Positions 17,737 to 26,088 of a stretch of 64,000 nucleotides of DNA are shown one piece after another. This DNA is from Skermanella rosea. GTDB taxonomy: Bacteria > Pseudomonadota > Alphaproteobacteria > Azospirillales > Azospirillaceae. Position 1 is the first letter of the stretch. The number at the start of each line of letters is the position of its first letter. Where the stretch lies: NCBI RefSeq assembly GCF_016806835.2, contig NZ_CP086111.1, positions 5,945,471-6,009,470 of the forward strand, read 5' to 3'. Under the pieces are notes generated by a model. It made no database searches. It saw nothing but the letters and a program-made list of their open reading frames with translations, and was not told the origin of the DNA. The position numbers and the translations under genes were made by a program.

Positions 17737-18723
17737 TCAGAACCAGTGCTTCACCTTCAGCAGAAGCAGCGTCGCGACCGCCGAGGCGACCATCAGCAGC
17801 AGCACCCAAAGGAAGGAATGGCCGTCGTGGGTTCCCGGCAGCCCGGCCACGTTCATGCCGAAGATTCCGGTGACCAGCGTCATGGGCAGGAAGATCAGGG
17901 TCACGATCGACAGCCGGAACAGGTTGCGGTTCCCCTCCTCGGCCAGCTTGGCGTACAGCTCGTCCTGGAGCACCTTGGCGCGGTCCTCGGCGGCGCCCAG
18001 GTCCTCCGCGACCGAGGAGAAGCGGTCCACCGCCTCCCGCAGGTCGTAGGTGTCGTCGGACGACCACCAGCCCGGCGGGTGGCTGAGCAGCCTCGCCAGC
18101 GCCTGGCGCTGCGGCCGCAGCTGACGGCGCAGGCTGACCGCCTGCCGGCGCAGGTTGCCCAGCTGGCTGCGCAGGTCCGCGGAGGAACCGGCCAGCAGCG
18201 CGTCCTCGATCTCGTCCAGGGTATCGGCCATCCCCTTGATCACCTTCTGGAAGCTGGCCGCCAGATGGTCGATCAGGGCGCCGATCAGCTCGCCGGTGCT
18301 GGCCGGCCGGAACCCGTCCCGGATGTCCAGCCGCAGCTTGTCCACCGCGGTCAGCGGGTGGTTGCGCGAGGTGATCAGCATCGTCCGCGTGAACCAGACA
18401 TGCAGGGTGCCGATATCGCCGCTCTGGCCGGAGAAATCGTGCTGCACGTCGCTCAGGGTGCCGATCAGCCCGTCCTCGCAGCGCTCGAACCGGGGACGCA
18501 CGTCCTCGATCGACACCAGCACCGCGCGCACCGTCTCCGGCAGGTGGCCGCGCTCGGCGATCCAGGTGCGCATCGGCCAGACCGCAATGTTCAGGTGCGC
18601 CCAGACGAAGCCGTCCGGCGTGCGCAGCAGGTCGGCCAGCACCGGCAGCGACAGCTCCCGCGCCGTGCCGTCCTGGCCGAAGCCGTAAGCGCAGATCAGC
18701 CCGTTGGCGAGTGTATCGGTCAT
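17737..18723 (-). CDS. CorA-family divalent cation transporter, ZntB-like
   Basis: 328 residues. A large cytoplasmic N-terminal domain with long helices (NLRRQAVSLRRQLRPQRQAL) precedes two C-terminal membrane helices. The pore motif GMN is present as FGMNVAGLPG near 288, the form typical of ZntB (zinc) rather than the Mg2+-type 'GMNF...PE' of CorA. Topology and length fit a pentameric CorA-like channel. Ion specificity is inferred from the motif only. Confidence 0.88.
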   Translation of the reverse strand: MTDTLANGLICAYGFGQDGTARELSLPVLADLLRTPDGFVWAHLNIAVWPMRTWIAERGHLPETVRAVLVSIEDVRPRFERCEDGLIGTLSDVQHDFSGQSGDIGTLHVWFTRTMLITSRNHPLTAVDKLRLDIRDGFRPASTGELIGALIDHLAASFQKVIKGMADTLDEIEDALLAGSSADLRSQLGNLRRQAVSLRRQLRPQRQALARLLSHPPGWWSSDDTYDLREAVDRFSSVAEDLGAAEDRAKVLQDELYAKLAEEGNRNLFRLSIVTLIFLPMTLVTGIFGMNVAGLPGTHDGHSFLWVLLLMVASAVATLLLLKVKHWF

Positions 18724-18782
18724 GCCAGGCGCGCCGCGTCCATGGGTTTCCTGCCGCAGATGAACGTTCGGGAAAAGCGACC

Positions 18783-18920
18783 TCAGAACGGGATGCCGAC
18801 CCGCCAGCGCGTCGGGCTGGCGCTGCCGCCGCTGACCTCCACGTTGGGGGTCGGGACGGCGCAGGCCGCCAGCAGGACGGACAGGGCCAGGGCGGCCAGC
18901 AAGGCTGCGTGCCGCGTCAT
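18783..18920 (-). CDS. Tiny lipoprotein translationally coupled to glnD
   Basis: 45 residues. N-terminal MTRHAALLAALALSVLLAAC is a lipoprotein signal with the lipobox LLAAC; the mature peptide of about 26 residues starts at that cysteine and ends RWRVGIPF. Its ATG overlaps the glnD stop in an ATGA, so translation is probably coupled. No family recognised. It could be a small envelope peptide or simply an uncharacterised member of the many short alphaproteobacterial lipoproteins. Confidence 0.6.
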   Translation of the reverse strand: MTRHAALLAALALSVLLAACAVPTPNVEVSGGSASPTRWRVGIPF

Positions 18921-21781
18921 TCCGCCGCCGACTCGGCCGGGGTCTTGCGCCGGGGAACCGCCGGCTTCTTCTGCCGGGAGCGCGCCCGGCTGCGCTCCGC
19001 CGCGGAGAACCGGCCGCTGTCCGCCTGGGCCTCGGCGACCGGGTCGCTGAGCGCGGTCAGGACCTTCTCGCGGATCTGGGCCAGCTTGCTCTCGTGCGTG
19101 ATCTTCAGCCCGAACACGTCCTTCACATAGAACACGTCGATCGCCTTCTCGCCATAGGTCGAGACCTTGGCCGAGGAGATCTGGAGGCTGAGGTTGGTCA
19201 GCGCCCGGGTCACGTCGTACAGCAGGCCCGGCCGGTCGCGGCCGTTCAGCTCGATCACGGTGTGGGTGGTGCTGGCCTTGTTGTCGATCAGCACCCGCGG
19301 CGGCACCTTGAACACCCGCGTGCGGTTGTTGAACGCCGGCTTGCGCTTCGCCAGCTCCTGCAGCGGGCGGAGCTGGCCGGACAGGGTGCGCTCGATCATG
19401 ACCGACAGCTTGGCCAGCTTGTCGCCGCTGTCGAACGGCCCGCCGGCGGCGTCCTGGACCGAGAAGACGTCCACCGCCATGCCGTTGGTCATGGTGAAGA
19501 TCTTGGCGTCCAGGATGGTGGCGCCTGCCAGCGCGAAGGCGCCTGCCAGCCTGGAGAACAGGCCCGGATGGTCGTGGGTGTAGATCGTCACCTCGGTGAC
19601 CGCTCGGCCGCGGTCGATCCGGGTGTCCACCGTCAGCGGCGCGCCGTCCCGGTCGGCGTTGCGCATCAGCCGGGCGTGGCGGGCGTGGGTCTCGGGATCG
19701 AAGCTCAGCCAGTAGGCCGGGTAGCCGTGGGCCAGGTGGCTCTCGATCTCGGCCTCGCTCCAGTCGCCCAGCAGCCCGCGCAGCGCCGCCTGGGCGGCGT
19801 TGACCCGGCGCTCGCGCCGCTGGGCGCTGACCACGCCGGACATCAGGTCCTCGGCGCGGTGGTACAGCTCGGCCAGCAGGGTGGCCTTCCAGCCGTTCCA
19901 GCGGCCGGGGCCGACCGCCCGGATGTCGGCGGTGGTCAGCACCAGCAGCAGCCGCAGCCGTTCCGGCGACTGGACCAGCTCGACGAAGTCGCGGATGGTC
20001 TTGTCGTCCTCCAGGTCGCGCTTGAAGGCGGCGTCCGACATGGTCAGGTGCCAGCGGACCAGCCAGGAGACGGTCTCCGTCTCCTCCGCGCTCAGCCCCA
20101 GGCGCGGGCACAGCTTCTCCGCCACCTTGGCGCCCAGCACGCTGTGGTCGCCGCCGCGCCCCTTGGCGATGTCGTGCAGCAGCATCGCGACATACAGCGC
20201 CCGGCGCGACACCAGCTTGTGGATCACCTCGCTGGCCAGCGGCAGCTCGTCCCTCAGCCCGCCCGACTCGATGTCGTGCAGGATGCCCAGCGCGAACAGG
20301 GTATGCTCGTCCACCGTGAAGACATGGTACATGTCGTACTGCATCTGGGCGACGATCCGGCCGAAATCGGGTACGAACCGCCCCAGCACGCCGGCCTCGT
20401 TCATCCGCCGCAGCGGCACCTCCGGGTCCTTGCGCGAGGTCAGCATCTCCAGGAACAGCCGGTTGGCCTCCGGGTCGGACCGCAGCTTCGGCCCCACCGC
20501 GCCCAGCGCGCGGGTCAGCGCCCGCAGCGCGTTGGGGTGGATGTCCAGCCCGTTGACCTGCGCCACGTGGAACAGCCGGATCGTGTCCACGGGGTTGTCC
20601 TTGAACTGCCGGTCGTAACGCACGTTCAGCCGCTCGCCGTCCAGCAGGAAGCCCTCGATGTCCTTGCGCGCCAGGGCGATGCGCAGCAGGCTGAAGCGCG
20701 GCTGGCGCTTGGCCTCCGCCTCCAGGTTGGCGCAGAAGATCCGGGTCAGGTCGCCGACATCCTTGGCGACCAGGAAATAGTGCTTCATGAAGCGCTCGAC
20801 CCCGATCAGCCCGGCATGGTCCACATAGCCCAGCCGCCGGCTGATGTCCGCCTGCACGTCGAAGGTCAGCCGGTCCTCGCCCCGTCCGGCCAGGTAATGC
20901 AGGTGGCAGCGCACGGTCAGCAGGAAGTCCTGCGCCTTGGCGAACTTGGCGACCTCCTCCTCCAGCAGGACCCTCTTGTCCAGCAGCTCGGAGACGTCGT
21001 CCACCTGGTAATAATACTTGGCGATCCAGAACAGGGTCTGCAGGTCGCGCAAGCCCCCCTTGCCCTCCTTGATGTTGGGCTCCAGCACGTAGCGGCTGTC
21101 GCCCAGCCGGCGGTGGCGGGCGTCGCGCTCGGCCAGCTTGGCCTCGATGAAGGCGGGGCCGGTCCCGGTCGCGATCTCCTTGGTGAAGCGGCGGCGCAGC
21201 TCGGCGTACAGCTTCTCGTCCCCGTGCAGGAAGCGCGACTCGAGCAGGCTGGTCCGGATCGTCACGTCGCCCTTGGCCTGCCGGATGCACTCGTCCACCG
21301 AGCGCACGGCATGGCCGACCTTCAGCCCCAGGTCCCACAGCATGTAGAGCATGTATTCGAACACCTGCTCGACCCGCGGCGTCCGCTTGTAGGGCAGCAT
21401 GAACAGCAGGTCCACGTCCGAGAACGGCGCCATCTCGCCCCGCCCGTAGCCGCCGATCGCCACGATCGCGAAATGCTCGCCCGACGTCGGGTTGGCGACG
21501 GGGAAGATGCAGTCGGCCGTGTGCTGCGCCAGCGCGCGGATGACCTGGTCCATCAGGTAGGCGTTCTGGCGCACGCAGTCGGTGCCGGTCCCCCCCGCCT
21601 CCAGCCGCCGCCGCACCTCGACGCGCCCGTCGTCCAGCGCCTTGCGCAGGGCCGCCAGCGTATGGGGGCGCAGCGCGGCGCCCGTGCCGTGCTGCTCGGC
21701 CAGGGACTGGAGCTCGGCGACCAGGCGGCGCTTGGAGACGATGGCCCGGCGATCGGGGATGGTTTCGGAAAGGGTCAGCAT
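18917..21781 (-). CDS. glnD: [Protein-PII] uridylyltransferase / uridylyl-removing enzyme GlnD
   Basis: 954 residues, full length. Sensor of glutamine status; uridylylates and deuridylylates PII proteins. Domains in order: nucleotidyltransferase with GGYGRGEMAPFSDVDLLF (~113-130), a linker helical domain, an HD phosphohydrolase domain (AMLLHDIAKGRGGDHS), and two ACT domains at the C-terminus (TIYTHDHPGLFSRLAGAF; ELNGRDRPGLLYDVTRAL). The ATG at 21781 is the first possible start, since a stop lies two codons upstream; the ribosome site is weak. A small hairpin (21800-21824) lies just ahead. Confidence 0.97.
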   Translation of the reverse strand: MLTLSETIPDRRAIVSKRRLVAELQSLAEQHGTGAALRPHTLAALRKALDDGRVEVRRRLEAGGTGTDCVRQNAYLMDQVIRALAQHTADCIFPVANPTSGEHFAIVAIGGYGRGEMAPFSDVDLLFMLPYKRTPRVEQVFEYMLYMLWDLGLKVGHAVRSVDECIRQAKGDVTIRTSLLESRFLHGDEKLYAELRRRFTKEIATGTGPAFIEAKLAERDARHRRLGDSRYVLEPNIKEGKGGLRDLQTLFWIAKYYYQVDDVSELLDKRVLLEEEVAKFAKAQDFLLTVRCHLHYLAGRGEDRLTFDVQADISRRLGYVDHAGLIGVERFMKHYFLVAKDVGDLTRIFCANLEAEAKRQPRFSLLRIALARKDIEGFLLDGERLNVRYDRQFKDNPVDTIRLFHVAQVNGLDIHPNALRALTRALGAVGPKLRSDPEANRLFLEMLTSRKDPEVPLRRMNEAGVLGRFVPDFGRIVAQMQYDMYHVFTVDEHTLFALGILHDIESGGLRDELPLASEVIHKLVSRRALYVAMLLHDIAKGRGGDHSVLGAKVAEKLCPRLGLSAEETETVSWLVRWHLTMSDAAFKRDLEDDKTIRDFVELVQSPERLRLLLVLTTADIRAVGPGRWNGWKATLLAELYHRAEDLMSGVVSAQRRERRVNAAQAALRGLLGDWSEAEIESHLAHGYPAYWLSFDPETHARHARLMRNADRDGAPLTVDTRIDRGRAVTEVTIYTHDHPGLFSRLAGAFALAGATILDAKIFTMTNGMAVDVFSVQDAAGGPFDSGDKLAKLSVMIERTLSGQLRPLQELAKRKPAFNNRTRVFKVPPRVLIDNKASTTHTVIELNGRDRPGLLYDVTRALTNLSLQISSAKVSTYGEKAIDVFYVKDVFGLKITHESKLAQIREKVLTALSDPVAEAQADSGRFSAAERSRARSRQKKPAVPRRKTPAESAAE

Positions 21782-22087
21782 GTCGACTCAACGCACTCAC
21801 GGTCTGGACGGCACCGTCCGACCGGTTCGCTCCGGCGGGACCACACCTGGTTCACCCATCGGTCGGGTTCGCCCGGGATATGGGGCGGCCGGCGGGTGGG
21901 ATTACCCGTTCTAAGGAAGATAGTGTAAAGATTCCGATCCCGCACCGCCGGTATTGCTGCCATTAGCGCGGAAGATGGGTGCCGCCGCTTCCGGAAAACC
22001 GCCCGCGCGCCGGAATGCCCCTTGCCAGTCGAGAAGGAAGCGGGGACAAAGTCCGCTCCCTCTGTTTACCAATTATCAACATAGTCG
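21782..22087. promoter_or_regulatory. Divergent intergenic region, glnD / histidine kinase
   Basis: 306 bp without a credible gene. It must hold both promoters. CGGTCTGGACG (21800-21810) and CGTCCGACCG (21815-21824) form an imperfect hairpin next to the glnD start and could lie in its leader. Nothing else recognisable. Confidence 0.4.
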
Positions 22088-23713
22088 ATGATGATCTCCG
22101 AAGGGGCACCGGTGGACGCGCGCGTTGAACCCAGGCATCTCGGGGCGCTCTCCGGCGAAGGCGCCACGCCGGCCGCCCGGCGCACCATCGCCTTCCTCTG
22201 CCTCGCCTACATCCTCGCCACGCTGGCGATCCTGCCGTTCGCCGACAGGCCGGGACCGGTGCTCCCGGCCATCACGACGACTTTCGGGGCCGGCGTGATG
22301 ATCGCGGACCTGTGCACGGCATTCCTGCTGCTCGCCCAGGTCCGCGCGGCCCGGTCCCGGTCGCTGCTCCTGCTGTCCGCAGCCTATCTCTACAGCGCGG
22401 CGATGGCGCTCCTGCACGTCCTCACCTTCCCCGGCGCATGGATCCCGGACCAGCCCCTGATCGGAACCCCCCAGTCGGTCGGATGGCTCTTCATCGCCTG
22501 GGTGCTGGGATTCCCGGCCCTGGTCCTGGCGGCCGTGGCCGCCGAGGCGCGTTCGGGAACCGGCGCGATCGCGCCCGACCGGGTGGAGCGGGCGATCGCC
22601 CGAACCCTGGCCACTGTCCTGGCGGCCGTCGTCCTGCTGGCGCTGGCTGCCACAACCGGGCAGGCCTGGATACCCCGGCAGATCCAGGGCAACGTCTTCG
22701 CCACCTGGGGCAACGCGGTCCAGTGGACGTCCGTCGCCCTCTCCATGACCGCCTTCCTGATGCTCTGGCGGATCACGCGCGGCCGCAACGTGCTGTTCGG
22801 CTGGCTCGGCCTGGCCCTGGTCGCCTTCGCCGCCTCCAACGCGCTCGCCGTCGCCGGCGGCGCCCGCTACACGGTCGGCTGGGACCTGAGCCGGCTCAGC
22901 GGGTTCATCTCGGCCAGCCTGCTGCTCGTGTTCTTCCTCGGCCAGTTCGCCAGGCTCCACCGGTCCCTCGCGGCCGCGCTGGTCCGTCTGCGCGACGTCA
23001 ACGGGACGCTGGAACGCCGGGTCGCCGAGCGCACCTCGGAACTCGAGGACACGAACCGGCAGCTGCGCAAGGCGCTGGACGAGCGGAGCCTGCTGCTGCG
23101 CGAGGTCTATCACCGCGTCAAGAACAACCTCCAGGTCATCGACGGCATGATCGCCATCCAGGCGCTGGGCTGGGAGGGTTCCCCGACCGAGGAGCTCCTG
23201 AACGATCTCCGCCGGCGCATCAACGCCCTCGGCCTGGTCCACCAGCAGCTGATGACGTCGGACGATCTGGCGACCTTCGACATCCGCCCCTTCCTCGAGG
23301 AACTCAGGGGCAACCTGTCGACCCTGGGCGGCGGCGCGCGCCACGGCATCGACATCTCCGTCGAGGCCGACGCCCTGCGGGTGGACCTGGACTTCGCCAT
23401 TCCCCTCGGCCTGATCGTGACCGAGCTGGTCCAGAACGCCCTGAAGCACGCTTTCCCCGACGGCGGCAGCGACGGCCGCAGGATCCAGGTCGGCCTCCGG
23501 CGCTGCCCCGGGGAGCGGCTGTTGCTGTCCGTCCACGACAACGGCAGGGGCGGAAGCGACGGGCGAAATCATGGAACCACGTCGGCAAGCAAAGGGTTGG
23601 GCCTGAGTATCGTGCAGGCCCTGGTGGTCCAATTGGAGGGTGAAATGGCCGTATCCGGCGCCGACGGACTCAGGGTGGAGGTGAGGATGCCGGCACCCGA
23701 GGCCGGGCAATGA
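22088..23713 (+). CDS. Membrane sensor histidine kinase, HisKA_2 type (MASE4-like sensor)
   Basis: 541 residues. About eight hydrophobic segments (roughly 33-300) form a MASE-like sensor. A coiled coil follows (VNGTLERRVAERTSELEDTN). The HisKA_2 dimerisation/phosphoacceptor box REVYHRVKNNLQVIDGM carries His342. The ATPase has ELVQNALKHAFPDG and the final GLGLSIVQALV. HisKA_2/HWE kinases in alphaproteobacteria often work with single-domain or PhyR-like regulators; here a receiver gene overlaps the stop by 4 bp. Confidence 0.9.
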   Translation: MMISEGAPVDARVEPRHLGALSGEGATPAARRTIAFLCLAYILATLAILPFADRPGPVLPAITTTFGAGVMIADLCTAFLLLAQVRAARSRSLLLLSAAYLYSAAMALLHVLTFPGAWIPDQPLIGTPQSVGWLFIAWVLGFPALVLAAVAAEARSGTGAIAPDRVERAIARTLATVLAAVVLLALAATTGQAWIPRQIQGNVFATWGNAVQWTSVALSMTAFLMLWRITRGRNVLFGWLGLALVAFAASNALAVAGGARYTVGWDLSRLSGFISASLLLVFFLGQFARLHRSLAAALVRLRDVNGTLERRVAERTSELEDTNRQLRKALDERSLLLREVYHRVKNNLQVIDGMIAIQALGWEGSPTEELLNDLRRRINALGLVHQQLMTSDDLATFDIRPFLEELRGNLSTLGGGARHGIDISVEADALRVDLDFAIPLGLIVTELVQNALKHAFPDGGSDGRRIQVGLRRCPGERLLLSVHDNGRGGSDGRNHGTTSASKGLGLSIVQALVVQLEGEMAVSGADGLRVEVRMPAPEAGQ

Positions 23714-24099
23714 CGGACGGGGGCGGCTGCGTTCTCGTCGTCGATGACGAACACCTGATCGCGCTCAGCCTGACCCTCACCCTTCAGTCGATGGGGCTCC
23801 GGGTCTGCGGAACGGCCGCCACCGCCGCCAAGGCCGTCGAGCTGGCCCAGACGCACCGCCCCTCCCTCATCCTGATGGACGTGCGGCTGAAGGGGAAAAC
23901 GGATGGCGTGGACGCCGCGATCGAGATCCACCGCCACCGCCCCACGCCGGTCATCTTCATCACCGGATCGCGGGAGCCCGAGACCGTGGAGCGCATCCAC
24001 CGGGACCACCCCGCGGCGCTCCTGTTCAAACCCATCCTCCCCGGCAACCTGAGGGAGGAAGTGGACCGGGTGCTCAACAGGGGCGCAGCCGGTCCCTGA
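23710..24099 (+). CDS. Single-domain response regulator
   Basis: 129 residues, receiver domain only. Acidic pocket VVDDEHLIA, phosphoacceptor Asp57 in LILMDVRLKGKTDG, Thr in VIFITGS, and Lys in LLFKPI. No output domain, so it probably passes the signal on by protein contact or phosphotransfer. The ATGA overlap with the kinase gene indicates coupled translation and a cognate pair. Confidence 0.93.
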   Translation: MTDGGGCVLVVDDEHLIALSLTLTLQSMGLRVCGTAATAAKAVELAQTHRPSLILMDVRLKGKTDGVDAAIEIHRHRPTPVIFITGSREPETVERIHRDHPAALLFKPILPGNLREEVDRVLNRGAAGP

Positions 24100-24164
24100 C
24101 GCGGCGCGTGGGTCGGGCGATAATGGAAGCGGGAGGTTTTGCCCGCCGTTCCAGCCGCCGCGAA

Positions 24165-24250
24165 GCGTTGGGCCACGGCCCGACCTAGGGTTTGACGCAG
24201 GGCAGAAGTAACGCATCCCGTCGATCGTAGGTTGGGCCGCGGCCCAACGC
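24165..24250. repeat. Inverted repeat, intergenic
   Basis: Arms of 23 nt, 24165-24187 (GCGTTGGGCCACGGCCCGAC then CTA) and 24228-24250, complementary except for two positions. Each arm is itself nearly palindromic (TTGGGCCGCGGCCCAA), so the structure resembles a REP-like dispersed element. It lies between the response regulator and the IS630 element. Confidence 0.65.
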
Positions 24251-24326
24251 GTCGGCCCGGCTTCCCCAGGCAGGTCAAACGGATCGGGCTTTGCTCTAGT
24301 GGCTCGGCACAGTGGTTTTGATGAGT

Positions 24327-25460
24327 TCAGGCGGCTTGCTTGAGGGAGGGCTCCGGATCGGGATAGGCATGGCCCATCTTCTCACGCGCCCGCTCGGTGG
24401 TGAACATCCAGGTAATGCGGGCGCCCTCGGCGTTGCGCCGGCGCTGCCAGGCTGCCACCTCGGCCTCGAGGCGCTCGCGCTCGGCGATGCGGCGGTCCAG
24501 GCACTGGGAGCGCAGCACGCCGATCTCGATCTCGACCATGTTCAGCCAACTCGCGTGCTTGGGCACGAAGTGGAAGTCCAGCCGGCGCAGCACCCGGCGC
24601 GCCTCGCACGCCGGGAACGCCTCGTAGAGCGCCCCGGCCGAATGGGTTGACAAATTGTCCAGCACCACGCGGATCCGCTCGGCCTCGGGGTAGTGGACGT
24701 CGACCAGGTCGCGCATGCACGCGGCGAAGTCGCGCCCCGTGCGCCGGTCGGTGACCTTGACCGCGCGCCAGGGGCGGTGCGCGTCGAGGAACACGAACAG
24801 GTTGGCGGTGCCGTTGCGCCGGTACTCATAATCGAACCGCTCCGGCTGCCCCGGCGCGGCCGGGACCGGCTCGCGCGCCTCGCCGATCAGCTGGGTCGGG
24901 CTCTCGTCGAAGCACACCACCGGGCGCGCCGGGTCGGGCGCCTCGGCGTAGAGGTCGAGCACGTCCTCCATGCGCGCGACGTACTCGGCGTCGACGCGCG
25001 GGATGCACCACATGTCCCGGCGCCACGGCTTCAGGTCGTTCTCGGCCAGCCGCCGCCGGACCGTCTCGCCGGACACGGCGTCGTGCCCGGTCAACGCGAC
25101 CAGCGCTCCCGCCAGCAGGTCGAGCGTCCAGCGCGCCCGGCCCTCGGGCGGCTCGGAACAGGCGGTCGCCACCAGCAGGGCCTCCTCCTTGCCCGACAGC
25201 TTGCGCGGCGCCCCCGGCCGCGGCCGTTCGCCCAGCGCGGCGTCCAGGTTGCCCGCGACGAAGCGGCGCCGGGTCCGGTGCACCGTGGCCGTGCCGACCG
25301 CCAGGGTGGCGGCGATCGCCTCGTCGCCGTGGCCCGCGTCGGCCGCCAGCAGGATCTGCGCCCGCTTGACCTTGCGCACGGCTTGCCGACCCCCGCTGAC
25401 CAGGGCCTGCAGCTCGGTCCGCTCGGCTTCGCTCAGATCCACGCGGTAGCGTACAGTCAT
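24327..25460 (-). CDS. IS630-family transposase
   Basis: 377 residues. The N-terminal helix-turn-helix region (VRKVKRAQILLAADAGHGDE, then AIAATLAVGTATVHRTRRRF) is followed by the DDE catalytic core: Asp in VVCFDESPTQL, Asp in RVVLDNLSTHS, and Glu in WLNMVEIEIGVL, typical of IS630/Tc1-mariner. The ATG at 25460 follows AGGAGG with good spacing. The frame is uninterrupted and it lies inside intact terminal repeats, so it may be active. Confidence 0.95.
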   Translation of the reverse strand: MTVRYRVDLSEAERTELQALVSGGRQAVRKVKRAQILLAADAGHGDEAIAATLAVGTATVHRTRRRFVAGNLDAALGERPRPGAPRKLSGKEEALLVATACSEPPEGRARWTLDLLAGALVALTGHDAVSGETVRRRLAENDLKPWRRDMWCIPRVDAEYVARMEDVLDLYAEAPDPARPVVCFDESPTQLIGEAREPVPAAPGQPERFDYEYRRNGTANLFVFLDAHRPWRAVKVTDRRTGRDFAACMRDLVDVHYPEAERIRVVLDNLSTHSAGALYEAFPACEARRVLRRLDFHFVPKHASWLNMVEIEIGVLRSQCLDRRIAERERLEAEVAAWQRRRNAEGARITWMFTTERAREKMGHAYPDPEPSLKQAA

Positions 25461-25495
25461 CGGGCCTCCTCGACGCTCAAAGCCCCGACAACCCG

Positions 25496-25783
25496 ATGGC
25501 CGCCGCGATGTCACAGCCCCACCCGGAACCGAATTTCACGCCCAAGCAAGGGCAGTATTTGGCGTTCATCCACGCCTACACCTGCATCAATGCCCGACCG
25601 CCCGCCGAGGCCGACCTGCAGCGCTTCTTCGGCGTCACCCCGCCCACCATCCACCAGATGGTCCTCGCCCTCGAACGCACCGGCCTCATCCAGCGCACCC
25701 CCGGTGCCGCCCGCAGCATCAGGCTGCTCGTGCCACCGGAGAGCCTGCCGGTCCTTCAAAGGCCCGAAGCCAGCTCATCATAA
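25496..25783 (+). CDS. LexA-like winged-helix protein, passenger in the IS630 element
   Basis: 95 residues. The core (FTPKQGQYLAFIHAYTCINA, then RPPAEADLQRFFGVTPPTIH) is the LexA-type N-terminal winged helix; QMVLALERTGLIQRTPGAAR continues the domain. The autoproteolytic LexA peptidase domain is absent. It is divergent from the transposase (35 bp apart) and its stop lies inside the right terminal repeat, so it belongs to the element. A second ATG (25508) is possible. A role as repressor of transposition is inferred, not shown. Confidence 0.75.
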   Translation: MAAAMSQPHPEPNFTPKQGQYLAFIHAYTCINARPPAEADLQRFFGVTPPTIHQMVLALERTGLIQRTPGAARSIRLLVPPESLPVLQRPEASSS

Positions 25784-25849
25784 TCACTGTGCCGAGCCAC
25801 TAGGCGGCGGGTGTCGGCTCCGCATCCTTCTCCGGCAGGGGAATTCCTA

Positions 25850-25964
25850 CAAGAGGTGCCCAGTTCGGCGACCTGCGCCGCCTGACGCTCGATCAGCGCC
25901 GCCTGCTCGACAGTAGGGCATCCTTCTCAGCCTCCCTCAGGCGGTAGCGTGGCGGTTTCTCCAT
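25850..25964 (-). pseudogene. Remnant of an IS66-like transposase N-terminus
   Basis: From an ATG at 25964 the frame reads MEKPPRYRLREAEKDALLSS and stops soon after. In a shifted frame it continues AALIERQAAQVAEL, the coiled-coil-like start typical of IS66 TnpC. The rest is missing: the IS630 element begins about 50 bp beyond. Short and decayed, so the family call is tentative. Confidence 0.4.
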
Positions 25965-26088
25965 CCCATCGTTGACTTATATTCCAAGCTGTAGCGCAAC
26001 CCTTTTCGCTAACCCCGTGAGCAATCACCTGAGCGCTCCCCGAAATGCATTCTCAGCACCGTCGAATACGAAAAATCAATTGTTCCAT

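Larger units (their letters stand above)
24298..25800. mobile_element. Complete IS630-family insertion sequence with passenger gene
   Basis: About 1503 bp. Terminal inverted repeats start GTGGCTCGGCACAGTG and continue TT-TGATGAG with two mismatches (24298-24324 and 25774-25800). The element is flanked on both sides by the dinucleotide TA (24296-24297, 25801-25802), the target duplication of IS630/Tc1-mariner transposition. It carries a transposase and, divergently, a small LexA-like gene ending within the right inverted repeat. The intact ends and transposase suggest recent insertion. Confidence 0.92.
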
